A stretch of 64,000 nt of DNA from Streptococcus sp. CF8_St5-11 (GTDB taxonomy: Bacteria; Bacillota; Bacilli; Lactobacillales; Streptococcaceae): the NCBI RefSeq assembly GCF_024295625.1, contig NZ_JANCOJ010000005.1, positions 1 through 64,000 on the forward strand. Direction: 5' to 3'. The translations under genes and the position numbers were made by a program. Positions 19,111-28,033 of the stretch are shown piece by piece (position 1 is the first letter of the stretch; every line of letters starts with the position of its first letter). Under the pieces are notes generated by a model. The model ran no database searches. It had not been told where the DNA came from and saw only the letters and a program-made list of their open reading frames with translations.

Positions 19111-19923
19111 TTATAAGAATAATTGAATGAGTTGGCGCGCGACACCATCTTCGTTATTTGTGAAATCTGTGACGGAATCCGCGTAAGGGAGAAGGACGGA
19201 GCTAGCATTTTTCATGGCGTATCCATGACCAGCGAGAGCTAGCATGTCGGTATCGTTGTGCTCGTCTCCAAAGGCAATCAAATCCTTCTGATCCATATTG
19301 AGTTTATCTAGAAGGTAGGATAGAGCAGATGCTTTGGTCACATTTTTGGGATTGCATTCCAGAATATTTAAGGGACCACCCCAAGTATTGATAGACAGAT
19401 TGTAGTCATAATGCCGATTCATTTCATCTGCCAGAGCATATTTGTCTTCCGCTTTCGTTTGAAAGAGGATACAGTTTGGGTCGCTCGTTACCCGCTCGGG
19501 ATTGAATTGATTTTCTGGTTGGAAAGATTCAATACCGAATAATTTAGGGTCTGCAACGTGCTCATTTGGATCGGTAATAAAGAATTTATTGCGGTATTCA
19601 CCTGCTATAAAGTCCGCTTGGATGGTATCCCGGTTAGCGACCATATCTAACAGGTATTTTTTATCTAAAGTCAAACATTGTTCATCTGCCCATTTTTTCT
19701 CAGGTAGATGCGTAAGGGAGCCGTTAAAATTGATCATCGGAGTATCTAGCTCTAGTTGTTTGTAATAGGTATGTGCCATACGGTAGGGGCGGCCTGTTGT
19801 AATAATGACTTTATGACCAAGAGCACTAATTTTTTTAATGGTCTCAATGGTAAAGTCGCTCAATTTGCTTTCGGAATTTAAGAGAGTGCCGTCTAGATCT
19901 AGAGCGATCATCTTTTTATGCAT
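19111..19923 (-). CDS. Cof-type HAD-superfamily sugar-phosphate phosphatase
   Basis: A 270-residue haloacid dehalogenase hydrolase of the Cof/YidA type. Motif I is LDLDGTLLNS with Asp9 and Asp11; motif II is IITTGRPYRM; the C-terminal motifs are near LIAFGDEHNDTDML (residues about 214-227). A C2 cap lies between them. Substrate cannot be told from sequence; the family dephosphorylates sugar phosphates and flavin-type cofactors. AAAGGAA lies 7 nt before ATG. Single-gene unit. Confidence 0.88.
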   Translation of the reverse strand: MHKKMIALDLDGTLLNSESKLSDFTIETIKKISALGHKVIITTGRPYRMAHTYYKQLELDTPMINFNGSLTHLPEKKWADEQCLTLDKKYLLDMVANRDTIQADFIAGEYRNKFFITDPNEHVADPKLFGIESFQPENQFNPERVTSDPNCILFQTKAEDKYALADEMNRHYDYNLSINTWGGPLNILECNPKNVTKASALSYLLDKLNMDQKDLIAFGDEHNDTDMLALAGHGYAMKNASSVLLPYADSVTDFTNNEDGVARQLIQLFL

Positions 19924-20009
19924 ATTTCAGTTCCTTTCGAGAAGAATGAGACCATTATATCAGAAAAATCGGAAAAGCGCTCAAAAATCGAGAAGAGAAG
20001 TAGGATTTC

Positions 20010-20038
20010 TTGAAAGGCGAAAGATCTTTTGGTAAAAT
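20010..20038 (+). promoter_or_regulatory. Promoter of the purine permease gene
   Basis: TTGAAA (20010-20015), 17-bp spacer, TAAAAT (20033-20038). Only about 55 nt remain before the start codon, too short for a purine riboswitch. Confidence 0.8.
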
Positions 20039-20098
20039 AGAAATAACGTTCGCAAATTGATTGGGAGCGAGAATGATGAAAAAGGAGTTTATTCTGAA

Positions 20099-21520
20099 AT
20101 GGATAAGTTTTTTAAACTTTCAGAACATGGAACCACTGTTCGAACAGAGGTTCTTGCTGGTTTGACAACCTTTTTTGCGATGAGTTATATCCTCTTCGTA
20201 AACCCTCAAATGTTGTCACAAACAGGTATGCCAGCTCAAGGAGTCTTCCTTGCAACGATTATTGGATCCGTTGTCGGGACCTTGATGATGGCTTTTTATG
20301 CCAATTTACCTTATGCACAAGCACCTGGGATGGGCTTGAATGCCTTCTTTACCTTTACCGTTGTATTTGGTATGGGCTACTCATGGCAGGAAGCTTTGGG
20401 GATGGTCTTCATTTGTGGAGTGATTTCATTGATTATCACATTGACAAATGTTCGGAAGATGATCATCGAATCGATTCCGACAGCTCTTCGCTCTGCTATT
20501 TCAGCGGGGATCGGGATTTTCTTGGCCTATGTTGGAATTAAGAATGCAGGATTTTTGAAATTCACGATTGACCCTCATACCTATACAGTGGTCGGAGAAG
20601 GAGCAGATAAGGCGAATGCAACGATCTCAGCAAATGCATCTGCTGTTCCTGGATTGGTTGATTTTAACAATCCAGCTGTCCTCTTGGCTCTTGTTGGTCT
20701 TGCGATTACTATTTTCTTTGTTGTCAAAGGGATTAAAGGTGGGATTATCCTTTCCATCTTAGCAACGACTGTTCTTGGAATTCTCATCCATGTTGTTGAT
20801 ATCACTAAAATTGACTTTGCAAGTAACCATCTAGGAGCTGCCTTTAATGATTTAGGCACGATCTTTGGTCAAGCTTTAGGATCGAAAGGATTGGGTTCTT
20901 TGATTTCCAATACGTCTCGTTTGCCTGAGACCTTAATGGCCATCTTAGCCTTCTCCTTGACTGATATTTTTGATACAATCGGAACTTTGATCGGTACGGG
21001 TGAAAAAGTTGGGATTGTTGCGACAAATGGGGAAAACCATCAATCAGCGAAATTAGATAAGGCCCTCTATTCAGACCTTGTAGCGACTTCAGTCGGAGCT
21101 ATTGCAGGAACTTCAAACGTAACGACGTATGTTGAATCTGCAGCTGGTATTGGAGCTGGTGGACGCACTGGTTTGACAGCCTTGGTTGTAGCGATCTGTT
21201 TTGCTATTTCAAGTCTCTTTAGTCCTTTGTTGGCGATTGTACCGACCGCTGCTACAGCCCCAATTTTGATTGTTGTTGGGATCATGATGTTGAGTGGCTT
21301 GAAAAATATCCATTGGGAAGATATGTCAGAAGCAGTTCCTGCTTTCTTCACCTCTATCTTTATGGGCTTCAGCTACTCGATTACACAAGGGATCGCTGCT
21401 GGATTTATCACCTATAGCTTGGTGAAAGTGGTTAAAGGACAAGCCAAAGAAGTGCACAGCATGATTTGGATTTTAGATGTTCTCTTTATTTTAAACTACG
21501 TTAGCATGGCTTTGAATTAA
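20099..21520 (+). CDS. NCS2 family purine permease (PbuG/AzgA-like, hypoxanthine/guanine)
   Basis: A 473-residue membrane protein with 12 or more hydrophobic segments. It fits the AzgA/PbuG branch of the nucleobase transporters: N-terminal LAGLTTFFAMSYILFVNPQM, FSLTDIFDTIGTLIGTG near residue 300, and GAIAGTSNVTTYVESAAGI near 340. The start is ATG 20099, with AAAGGAG upstream and MDKFFKLSEHGTT matching the usual N terminus; upstream in-frame starts lie in the leader. Likely substrate hypoxanthine, guanine or adenine, inferred from the branch. Confidence 0.9.
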   Translation: MDKFFKLSEHGTTVRTEVLAGLTTFFAMSYILFVNPQMLSQTGMPAQGVFLATIIGSVVGTLMMAFYANLPYAQAPGMGLNAFFTFTVVFGMGYSWQEALGMVFICGVISLIITLTNVRKMIIESIPTALRSAISAGIGIFLAYVGIKNAGFLKFTIDPHTYTVVGEGADKANATISANASAVPGLVDFNNPAVLLALVGLAITIFFVVKGIKGGIILSILATTVLGILIHVVDITKIDFASNHLGAAFNDLGTIFGQALGSKGLGSLISNTSRLPETLMAILAFSLTDIFDTIGTLIGTGEKVGIVATNGENHQSAKLDKALYSDLVATSVGAIAGTSNVTTYVESAAGIGAGGRTGLTALVVAICFAISSLFSPLLAIVPTAATAPILIVVGIMMLSGLKNIHWEDMSEAVPAFFTSIFMGFSYSITQGIAAGFITYSLVKVVKGQAKEVHSMIWILDVLFILNYVSMALN

Positions 21521-21536
21521 GCATCAGGAAGGTACC

Positions 21537-21570
21537 AAAAAGGAATGGGAGTTGTCTCCCATTCCTTTTT
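21537..21570 (+). terminator. Terminator of the purine permease gene
   Basis: Perfect 15-bp stem AAAAAGGAATGGGAG/CTCCCATTCCTTTTT around TTGT. Confidence 0.92.
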
Positions 21571-21681
21571 AGATGGATTGAGGGAATGAATGGGAGAATT
21601 TCCTGTATTTCCTGATTTTTTTCTCAAAAACAAACCGGAGTCGAACAATTTCTAAAAGAAAGAGCAGATTTTTAAAAAGTT

Positions 21682-21690
21682 TGGTATAAT
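21682..21690 (+). promoter_or_regulatory. tsaE promoter, extended -10, only 6 nt from the ATG
   Basis: TGGTATAAT at 21682-21690. The start codon is at 21697, about where transcription should begin, so the mRNA may be leaderless. No ribosome site is present. Confidence 0.7.
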
Positions 21691-21696
21691 AGAGAA

Positions 21697-22152
21697 ATGA
21701 TTAGTCACAATGAAACGGAGCTGATCGCTCTAGGAAAACAGCTAGGAAAACTCTTAGAAAAGCAAGACGTGATCATTTTATCAGGTGATCTAGGGGCAGG
21801 AAAAACGACCTTTACCAAAGGAATTGCAAAGGGGTTAGGGATTGATCAGATGATTAAAAGCCCGACCTATACCATTGTTCGTGAATACGAAGGTCGCTTG
21901 CCTTTATACCATTTGGATGTTTACCGGATTGGGAATGATCCAGATTCTATTGATTTAGATGATTTTCTATTTGGAAATGGTGCTACCATTATTGAATGGG
22001 GAGAGCTGATTGAGCCGAGTCTCTCGGATGCTTATCTTAAAATTTTTATCCGAAAATTAGAAGATGGGCGAGAGTTAGCTTTTGAAGCTCATGGAGCGCG
22101 TGCAAAAGCTTTGCTAGCATCCTTTGAGCAGGTGGAAAAAACGGATGACTAA
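21697..22152 (+). CDS. tsaE: tRNA threonylcarbamoyladenosine synthesis ATPase TsaE
   Basis: Works with TsaD and TsaB to make the t6A37 base of ANN-decoding tRNAs. The 151-residue P-loop protein has Walker A GDLGAGKTTFTKG near residues 31-43, SPTYTIVREYEG and LYHLDVYRI in the middle, and IIEWGE near residue 104, all typical of TsaE/YjeE. No Shine-Dalgarno sequence precedes the ATG. It overlaps the next gene by 8 bp. Confidence 0.93.
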   Translation: MISHNETELIALGKQLGKLLEKQDVIILSGDLGAGKTTFTKGIAKGLGIDQMIKSPTYTIVREYEGRLPLYHLDVYRIGNDPDSIDLDDFLFGNGATIIEWGELIEPSLSDAYLKIFIRKLEDGRELAFEAHGARAKALLASFEQVEKTDD

Positions 22153-22675
22153 GGAAAAGGAAGTAACAGTAGAAATTCGGCAAGCTGACAGTGCAGATGC
22201 GGCTCTTGTCGTTGATTTCTTAAATCAAGTTGGGAAAGAGTCAGATTACATGACGCTAGATGAAGCTGGGATTGGCATGTCTCCAGCAGACATGGAGCAA
22301 TTTCTGATGGTGCAAGAGATGGCGGAAAACCGGATTTGCCTCTTGCTATTTCTAGATCAGGAACTGGCAGCTTTGTTAAATATCACTGCAGCTTCTCAAC
22401 GGTCCATTCGGCATATTGGTGATGTCTTTATTGTGGTTCAAAAAGCTTATTGGAATCAAGGACTTGGACAGATCTTGTTGGAAGAAGGGATCGAGTGGGC
22501 GCACTCGACCGGTGTTCTTCGCAAACTAGTCTTGAATGTCCAAGTGCGCAATAAACGAGCAGTTCACCTGTATAAAAAGTTAGGTTTTGAGATCGAAGGT
22601 TGCCAAGCTCGTGGAGCTTGTTCAGCTGAAGGAGAATTCTTAGATGTTTACCTTATGGGGAAACTGATAGATTAG
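22145..22675 (+). CDS. GNAT family N-acetyltransferase
   Basis: A 176-residue acetyl-CoA-dependent transferase. The acetyl-CoA loop is in AYWNQGLGQILLEEGIEWA, and LVLNVQVRNKRAVHLYKKLGFEIEG is the typical C-terminal part. The start is taken at ATG 22145, overlapping the tsaE stop, because MTKEKEVTVEIRQAD aligns with the domain edge. Its place between tsaE and the LCP gene is common in streptococci, but the substrate is unknown; protein N-terminal or small-molecule acetylation are both possible. Confidence 0.85.
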   Translation: MTKEKEVTVEIRQADSADAALVVDFLNQVGKESDYMTLDEAGIGMSPADMEQFLMVQEMAENRICLLLFLDQELAALLNITAASQRSIRHIGDVFIVVQKAYWNQGLGQILLEEGIEWAHSTGVLRKLVLNVQVRNKRAVHLYKKLGFEIEGCQARGACSAEGEFLDVYLMGKLID

Positions 22676-22686
22676 AGAGAGTATAC

Positions 22687-23880
22687 ATGGTTAAAAAAAT
22701 TATTTTGATGTTTTTGAGCTTATTGACGGTAACAGTGATTGGGATAGGGGCCTATGGCCTCACTATCCTCAATCAAACGACAGGGACCCTCAGTAAGACC
22801 TATAAAGGCTTTGGAAATGAGACCAATGTCATTGCAGAAAACAAGCCGATGACCATCCTTTTGATGGGGGTTGATACAGGTAGCGGTTCTCGGGAAGATC
22901 CTTGGGCCGGAAATAGTGATACCATGATTTTGGTGACTGTCAATCCTCAAACAAAAGAAACAACCATGACGAGCTTGGAAAGAGATATTCTAACCAATAT
23001 TACTTCAGATGGCGAAACGGTCCAAGCAAAATTGAATTCGGCTTATGCTCAAGGTGGTGCCAAGTTAGCCATTAAAACCATTCAGGATCTCTTGAATATC
23101 CATATTGACCGCTATGTCATGATCAATATGAAGGGATTGGTTCAATTAGTGGATAAGGTTGGTGGCATCACGGTCAACAATCCATTTGACTTCGATATCT
23201 CGATCGAGGAAAATGAGCCAGAATATACGGCTAAGATCGCACCAGGACGTCAGGAGATTAATGGGGACCAAGCTCTCGTTTATTCACGCATGCGCTACCA
23301 AGACCCAGAAGGAGACTACGGACGTCAAAAACGCCAACGTGAAGTGATCAAAAAGATTGTTGAGAAAGTTTTAAGCCTCAATAGTTTGAGTCACTACAAA
23401 GGAATCATTGAGTCTGTTAGTGACAATATGCAAACCAACATTTCACTTGATAGCAACAGTCTTCTTCAATTGTTAGGATATAAAGATGCCCTTTCAACGA
23501 TTCATCAGTACCAGCTGAAAGGAGAAGATGCCACCTTAGCAGATGGCGGAAGTTATCAGATCGTTACTTCAAAACATCTCTTGAAAATTCAAAATATCAT
23601 CCGCAAAGCTTTGGGGATGAAAGAAATTAAAACATTGAAAACCAATGCTTACCTATTAGATGGAGATGAAGAGTTGAAGAATGCTTCTTCTCAAAATGAT
23701 ACGCCAGCGGCATCATCTGAGGAAGCACCTGTTTACCAAGAGTTTAACCAACTACCAGTTGTACCATCGACCCAGGATACGGGAGTGGGGACGCCTCAAA
23801 GTTCTGTTGCACCAGTGACACCAGTTGCTCCTGCAGCTACAGAGTCGAGCAGTGTGACACCTACGGTACCTTCAGAATAA
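22687..23880 (+). CDS. lytR: LytR-CpsA-Psr (LCP) family cell wall ligase
   Basis: Attaches teichoic acid or capsule-type glycopolymers from lipid carriers to peptidoglycan; extracytoplasmic and membrane-anchored. The 397 residues comprise one N-terminal membrane segment (about 4-26), the LCP domain (about 55-210, with ILLMGVDTGSG, GNSDTMILVTVNP and SLERDILTNI, and arginines in SRMRYQDPEGDYGRQKRQ) and a Ser/Thr/Pro/Val-rich low-complexity tail from residue 335 that probably lies in the wall. Ends in a strong terminator. Confidence 0.93.
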   Translation: MVKKIILMFLSLLTVTVIGIGAYGLTILNQTTGTLSKTYKGFGNETNVIAENKPMTILLMGVDTGSGSREDPWAGNSDTMILVTVNPQTKETTMTSLERDILTNITSDGETVQAKLNSAYAQGGAKLAIKTIQDLLNIHIDRYVMINMKGLVQLVDKVGGITVNNPFDFDISIEENEPEYTAKIAPGRQEINGDQALVYSRMRYQDPEGDYGRQKRQREVIKKIVEKVLSLNSLSHYKGIIESVSDNMQTNISLDSNSLLQLLGYKDALSTIHQYQLKGEDATLADGGSYQIVTSKHLLKIQNIIRKALGMKEIKTLKTNAYLLDGDEELKNASSQNDTPAASSEEAPVYQEFNQLPVVPSTQDTGVGTPQSSVAPVTPVAPAATESSSVTPTVPSE

Positions 23881-23883
23881 GAA

Positions 23884-23913
23884 AAAAACGATTGAGTTTT
23901 CTCAATCGTTTTT
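23884..23913. terminator. Bidirectional terminator between lytR and the 96-residue gene
   Basis: AAAAACGATTGAG/CTCAATCGTTTTT, 13-bp stem with TTTT loop. Its right arm overlaps the stop codon of the convergent minus-strand gene. Confidence 0.9.
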
Positions 23914-24192
23914 ACTTGGTTGCCAGATGTCTTGAATTTCTTTTAGAGAGGCTGTTGCTTGTTGACTAAATAGTTTGGTCTTGTATTGGAAATCCGTTAC
24001 CAATTCTTGAAGATTGGTCTGTTGGTCTTGGATAATATCCAGATTGCGTTGGATTTTTGCTAGGTTATCTTGAATTCCCTTGGCCAATTGGCTGGATTCA
24101 GTCACCTCTGTTTTGATTTCTTTGCGGTTTTTTACTAGGTGATAGCTAATGCTAGCTCCTGTTGCAAACCAAAAGAGATTTTTGAGTTTCAT
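23902..24192 (-). CDS. Small membrane-anchored coiled-coil protein (YtxH-like), unknown function
   Basis: 96 residues. A short hydrophobic N terminus (NLFWFATGASISYHLV) could anchor it in the membrane; the rest is heptad-rich and polar (QLAKGIQDNLAKIQRNLDII and on), likely a coiled coil facing the cytoplasm. AAAGGAG is present upstream. It lies 12 bp after the HIT gene and is probably co-transcribed with it. I do not recognise a function. Confidence 0.75.
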   Translation of the reverse strand: MKLKNLFWFATGASISYHLVKNRKEIKTEVTESSQLAKGIQDNLAKIQRNLDIIQDQQTNLQELVTDFQYKTKLFSQQATASLKEIQDIWQPSKND

Positions 24193-24204
24193 ATAGACTC
24201 CTTT

Positions 24205-24618
24205 TTAACTGTTTTTGATGGTTTCTGCGAGAACTGCTAGTTGTTCAAAATTAGGCTCGTGTTCAGTAAATGAAATGGCAAGCTCATCTTGATCGGAATA
24301 GCGAGGAATAATGTGGACATGTGTGTGAAAAACGGTTTGTCCAGAAACTTCTTCCATGTTGCTGATGATATTCATTCCCTTAGCTTGGGTAGCAGCTTCT
24401 ACTTTTTTAGCAACTTTAGAAACACGTGCAAATAGTTGAGCTGTGGCGGTTTCGTCCATCTCTAATAGGTTGCGAGCGTGTTTTTTTGGAACGACTAACG
24501 TATGACCAGGAGTAACCTGAGAGATGTCCAAAAATGCGAGGACCTCCTCGTCCTCATAGACTTTGGATGAAGGAATGTCGCCAGCTATAATCTTACAAAA
24601 AATACAATCATCAACCAT
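24205..24618 (-). CDS. hit: HIT family nucleotide-binding hydrolase
   Basis: A 137-residue histidine-triad protein of the Hint type, which hydrolyses nucleoside phosphoramidates and related AMP conjugates. The triad motif HTHVHIIPR lies at about residues 98-106, and CIFCKIIAGDIPSSKVYED opens the protein with a CxxC pair. GAGGTG precedes the start. Divergent from ecsA, as often seen in Firmicutes. Confidence 0.92.
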   Translation of the reverse strand: MVDDCIFCKIIAGDIPSSKVYEDEEVLAFLDISQVTPGHTLVVPKKHARNLLEMDETATAQLFARVSKVAKKVEAATQAKGMNIISNMEEVSGQTVFHTHVHIIPRYSDQDELAISFTEHEPNFEQLAVLAETIKNS

Positions 24619-24645
24619 AAATACACCTCATTTAGACTAAATTTT

Positions 24646-24667
24646 GTTATAATATAAGAACATTATA
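24646..24667. promoter_or_regulatory. Divergent promoters between hit and ecsA
   Basis: Plus strand TGTTATAAT (24645-24653) faces ecsA; minus strand TGGTATAAT (24670-24662) faces hit. Both are extended -10 elements, with -10 boxes only 8 bp apart, so they should compete for polymerase. Confidence 0.6.
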
Positions 24668-24685
24668 CCAGAAATCGGAGAAAAT

Positions 24686-25417
24686 ATGTTAGAAATCAAC
24701 AAGTTGACAGGTGGCTATGTCAACATCCCTGTCCTGAAAGAGGTGAGCTTTTCGGTTCCGGATGGCCAACTGATTGGTTTGATTGGACTAAATGGAGCTG
24801 GGAAGTCAACCACAATTAATGAAATTATTGGTCTCCTGCATCCTTATGCTGGGGAGGTACGGATTGATGGTCTTAGTCTGCCAGAAGCTCCAACTGAATA
24901 TCGGAAGAAGATTGGTTATATTCCAGAAACCCCTAGTCTTTATGAAGAATTAACCCTGAGAGAGCATATCGAGACCGTAGCTATGGCCTATGATTTAAAT
25001 ATGGATCAGGTCATGGTGCGCGTCCAGCCTTTGTTGGAACGATTCCGTTTGGCTGAAAAATTAGATTGGTTCCCGACCCAGTTTTCAAAGGGGATGAAGC
25101 AGAAGGTCATGATTATTTGCGCCTATGCAGTAGATCCAAGCCTTTATATTGTTGATGAACCCTTTTTGGGATTGGATCCTGTTGCGATTGCAGATTTGAT
25201 TCAGTTGTTGGCGGATGAAAAGGCAAAAGGGAAATCAATTTTGATGAGTACCCACGTTCTGGATTCAGCTGAAAAGATGTGTGATGGGTTTGTGATCCTC
25301 CACAAGGGTCAGGTCCGAGCGCAAGGCACCTTAGATGAGTTGCGTTTAACTTTTGGAGATGAGCAAGCAAGTCTAAATGATATCTATATGACCTTGACAG
25401 AAGAGGAAACAGCATGA
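24686..25417 (+). CDS. ecsA: ABC transporter ATP-binding protein EcsA
   Basis: ATPase of the EcsAB exporter, linked in Bacilli to secretion, protein processing and peptide-pheromone handling. The 243-residue protein has Walker A GLNGAGKST near residue 35, signature FSKGMKQK near 136, Walker B LYIVDEP near 154 and the switch His in STHVLDSAEK. CGGAGAAAAT is the ribosome site. It overlaps ecsB by 4 bp. Confidence 0.92.
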   Translation: MLEINKLTGGYVNIPVLKEVSFSVPDGQLIGLIGLNGAGKSTTINEIIGLLHPYAGEVRIDGLSLPEAPTEYRKKIGYIPETPSLYEELTLREHIETVAMAYDLNMDQVMVRVQPLLERFRLAEKLDWFPTQFSKGMKQKVMIICAYAVDPSLYIVDEPFLGLDPVAIADLIQLLADEKAKGKSILMSTHVLDSAEKMCDGFVILHKGQVRAQGTLDELRLTFGDEQASLNDIYMTLTEEETA

Positions 25418-26469
25418 AAGAGTTGATGAAAAAACGGCAACAAACGTTTCGAACTCAATGTGTAAAATATAGCCGCTATGTTCTCAATGATCATTTCGTC
25501 CTCTTTATGCTGATTTTTATAGGATTTTTGTCGGTTCAGTATAGCCAATTCTTGCAAGAGTTACCCAAAGATACAAGTTTGATTCGCTGGAGTCTCTTGA
25601 TCGGTTTGCTCCTTTTGGTTCCGATCGGTTCCATTGCGACTTACCTAGAGAAGCCCGATGCCTTATTCCTTTTAGTAAAGGAAGAGGAAGTAAAAAACTA
25701 TATCAAAGGGCAGGTCAAGAAGTCTTTTATCTTTTGGTTTTTGATTCAAAGTGTTGTTCTTCTATTATTTGTGCCTCTTCTTCTTGCAACGGGGGTGAAT
25801 GAACTAGGAGTTGTAGCCTATATCCTTGTCTTAGGGGTGGCTAAAGGGGCTGTTTTTAGCTGGAAGGAAGCGCGTTTCTACCAGGATGGAAATTTGAATT
25901 GGACCTTGGCCATTGCTCGTGAGAATGCAAGGAAACAATTGATCCTTCGTTTCTTTGCCTTGTTTACAACGGTGAAAGGTATTACTAACAGTGTTAAAAG
26001 AAGAGCTTACTTGGATGGTTTCTTAGGGCTTCTTCCCAAAACACATGGCAATACGTGGCTTCACTTATATATGCGCTCCTTCCTACGGAATGGAGATCTT
26101 TTCTCTATGACTCTCCGACTCTTGGCTCTTTCCATTCTCGCTATCATCTTTATTCCCCAGCCTCTCGTAGTGATTGCCCTTGTAGCCTTGCTCAATTACT
26201 TGGTTATTTTTCAATTACTGGGGCTTTACAGTGCTTTTGATTACCAACCCTTGACCCTCCTTTTCCCGATGAAAAAGGGCAGTAAAAAGGCAGGGTTGAA
26301 CAAAACGATTCAGCTGGTCATGGGGATGATAACGGTGATAGAAGGGGGGATTGGTCTGGTCTTTGTTTCAGATAAAGTCCTGTTGTTAGGCTTACTGGCT
26401 TACACAGTTGCTTTAATCCTACTCTATCTTCCATTTAAGATGGCGCGCTTGGTTGACGAAAGTCGTTAA
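25414..26469 (+). CDS. ecsB: ABC transporter membrane subunit EcsB
   Basis: A 351-residue polytopic membrane protein, about six to eight hydrophobic segments, the channel partner of EcsA. Basic N terminus (KELMKKRQQTFRTQ), central hydrophilic loop near residues 170-205, hydrophobic C-terminal third. The ATGA overlap shows coupling with ecsA. The 3' end contains the promoter for ccrZ. Confidence 0.9.
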   Translation: MKELMKKRQQTFRTQCVKYSRYVLNDHFVLFMLIFIGFLSVQYSQFLQELPKDTSLIRWSLLIGLLLLVPIGSIATYLEKPDALFLLVKEEEVKNYIKGQVKKSFIFWFLIQSVVLLLFVPLLLATGVNELGVVAYILVLGVAKGAVFSWKEARFYQDGNLNWTLAIARENARKQLILRFFALFTTVKGITNSVKRRAYLDGFLGLLPKTHGNTWLHLYMRSFLRNGDLFSMTLRLLALSILAIIFIPQPLVVIALVALLNYLVIFQLLGLYSAFDYQPLTLLFPMKKGSKKAGLNKTIQLVMGMITVIEGGIGLVFVSDKVLLLGLLAYTVALILLYLPFKMARLVDESR

Positions 26470-26481
26470 AATTAGTAAAAT
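26453..26481 (+). promoter_or_regulatory. ccrZ-trmB promoter inside the ecsB 3' end
   Basis: TTGACG (26453-26458), 17-bp spacer, TAAAAT (26476-26481). A near-consensus promoter that allows ccrZ to be expressed independently of ecsAB. Confidence 0.8.
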
Positions 26482-26509
26482 AGATTGGAAACTTTTTACG
26501 GAGGAAAAG

Positions 26510-27304
26510 ATGGACTCGAATGAAAAAGAGCTAAGCCTCACCCCAATTCCTGGGAAGAGTGGGAAGGCCTACATGGGGACCTACCCAGATGGTGGGCGCG
26601 TTTTTGTAAAAATGAATACGACCCCAATCCTTGCGGGTCTAGCAAAAGAACAGATTGCTCCTCAATTATTATGGAGTCGACGATTGCCAGATGGAAATGT
26701 GATGAGTGCCCAAGAATGGTTGAATGGGGAAATTCTCACGCCAAATGGGATGTCGAAAAAACAAGTCGTCAATATTTTAACGAGATTGCACCGTTCTAGA
26801 CCTTTGATGACCCAATTGAAAAAACTTGGCTATCCTGTGGAATCTCCATTAGAATTGCTCAATTCTTGGAGCAATCGGTTGCCAATTGCCCTACGTCAGA
26901 ACCACTATATCCAATCAGTCGTAAAGAATTTACGTAAGACAGTGCCTGCCTTTCGGGAGGATTATGCGACGATCGTCCACGGGGATGTTCGTCATAGTAA
27001 CTGGATTGAAACAGAGAGCGGCTTGATTTATCTAGTCGATTGGGACTCTGTTCGTTTGACAGACCGGATGTTGGATGTGGCGCATATCTTGAGTCACTAT
27101 ATCCCAGATTCTAATTGGCGCGATTGGTTAGGCTATTATGGCTACAAGTACAATCAAAAAGTATTTGATAAACTCTATTGGTTTGGTCAATACTCTTTCT
27201 TGTGCCAAATTGCTAAATACTATGAAAATAATGATTTAGAAAATGTCAATCGCGAGATCTATGCTCTGCGCAATTTCCGGTTGAAATATGGAAAGGAAAT
27301 ATGA
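26510..27304 (+). CDS. ccrZ: Cell-cycle regulator CcrZ (aminoglycoside phosphotransferase-like kinase fold)
   Basis: A 264-residue protein of the choline/aminoglycoside kinase fold. In pneumococcus CcrZ couples DNA replication initiation to division, acts with FtsZ and DnaA, and phosphorylates a small sugar-type substrate. Visible motifs are the nucleotide-binding start GKSGKAYMG, the Brenner-type catalytic loop [10 protein letters not shown] near residue 160 and the metal site LVDWDSVRL near 177. Start at ATG 26510 with GGAGG 5 nt upstream; the longer reading begins inside the promoter. It overlaps trmB by 4 bp. The identity rests on my recollection of the pneumococcal protein and on the ecsAB-ccrZ-trmB order. 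Confidence 0.9.
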   Translation: MDSNEKELSLTPIPGKSGKAYMGTYPDGGRVFVKMNTTPILAGLAKEQIAPQLLWSRRLPDGNVMSAQEWLNGEILTPNGMSKKQVVNILTRLHRSRPLMTQLKKLGYPVESPLELLNSWSNRLPIALRQNHYIQSVVKNLRKTVPAFREDYATIVHGDVRHSNWIETESGLIYLVDWDSVRLTDRMLDVAHILSHYIPDSNWRDWLGYYGYKYNQKVFDKLYWFGQYSFLCQIAKYYENNDLENVNREIYALRNFRLKYGKEI

Positions 27305-27936
27305 GAGTTAGAAATCGCAAGGGAGCGACTGAATTATTAGAAGCGAACCCGCAATATGTGGTCCTAAATCCAGAAGATGCCAAGGGAAAATGGCATGAAA
27401 TTTTCGGGAATGACCATCCTATTCATATCGAAGTGGGTAGCGGAAAAGGGGCCTTTATTACTGGGATGGCCAAGGCCAATCCAGAGATCAACTACATCGG
27501 AATTGATATTCAAAAATCAGTCTTGAGTTATGCTTTAGATAAGGTCTTAGAAGCTGATGTTCCTAATATTAAATTGCTTTGGGTAGACGGGGATAGCTTG
27601 ACCAACTATTTTGAAGATGGAGAAATCGATCAACTCTATCTGAATTTTTCAGATCCTTGGCCTAAGAAACGTCATGAGAAGCGTCGTTTAACATACAAGA
27701 CCTTCTTGGATACCTTCAAGCAAATTCTTCCAGAACATGGGGAGATTCACTTTAAAACAGACAACCGAGGTTTGTTTGAATACAGTTTGGTGAGTTTTTC
27801 GCAATATGGAATGACTTTGAAGGGAGTCTGGTTAGACCTTCATGCTAGTGACTTTGAGGGCAATGTCATGACGGAATATGAGAAGAAGTTCTCAAGTAAA
27901 GGCCAGGTCATTTACCGTGTAGAAGCACAGTTTTAG
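27301..27936 (+). CDS. trmB: tRNA (guanine-N7-)-methyltransferase TrmB
   Basis: Methylates G46 in the variable loop of tRNAs. The 211 residues include the SAM site [16 protein letters not shown] near residue 42 and the family signature [17 protein letters not shown] near 117-133. Overlaps ccrZ (ATGA). Confidence 0.96.
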   Translation: MRVRNRKGATELLEANPQYVVLNPEDAKGKWHEIFGNDHPIHIEVGSGKGAFITGMAKANPEINYIGIDIQKSVLSYALDKVLEADVPNIKLLWVDGDSLTNYFEDGEIDQLYLNFSDPWPKKRHEKRRLTYKTFLDTFKQILPEHGEIHFKTDNRGLFEYSLVSFSQYGMTLKGVWLDLHASDFEGNVMTEYEKKFSSKGQVIYRVEAQF

Positions 27937-27944
27937 CATATTCC

Positions 27945-28020
27945 TTGCAATCATTGGGAAATCGTGCTATAATACATTAAATGAATAGAAAAGGAGAGGC
28001 GGGGAAATATCTTCGCCTCT
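27945..28020 (+). promoter_or_regulatory. rimP-nusA-infB operon promoter and leader hairpin
   Basis: TTGCAA (27945-27950), 17-bp spacer, TATAAT (27968-27973). In the leader, AGAGGCG (27995-28001) pairs with CGCCTCT (28014-28020), ending 8 nt before the rimP ribosome site. NusA-dependent attenuation is possible but not shown. Confidence 0.8.
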
Positions 28021-28033
28021 TATCTATGAGGAG

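Noticed and set aside
20039..20098. Purine riboswitch before the purine permease
   Set aside because: Only about 60 nt lie between the -10 box and the start codon, and no aptamer-like three-way junction is visible.
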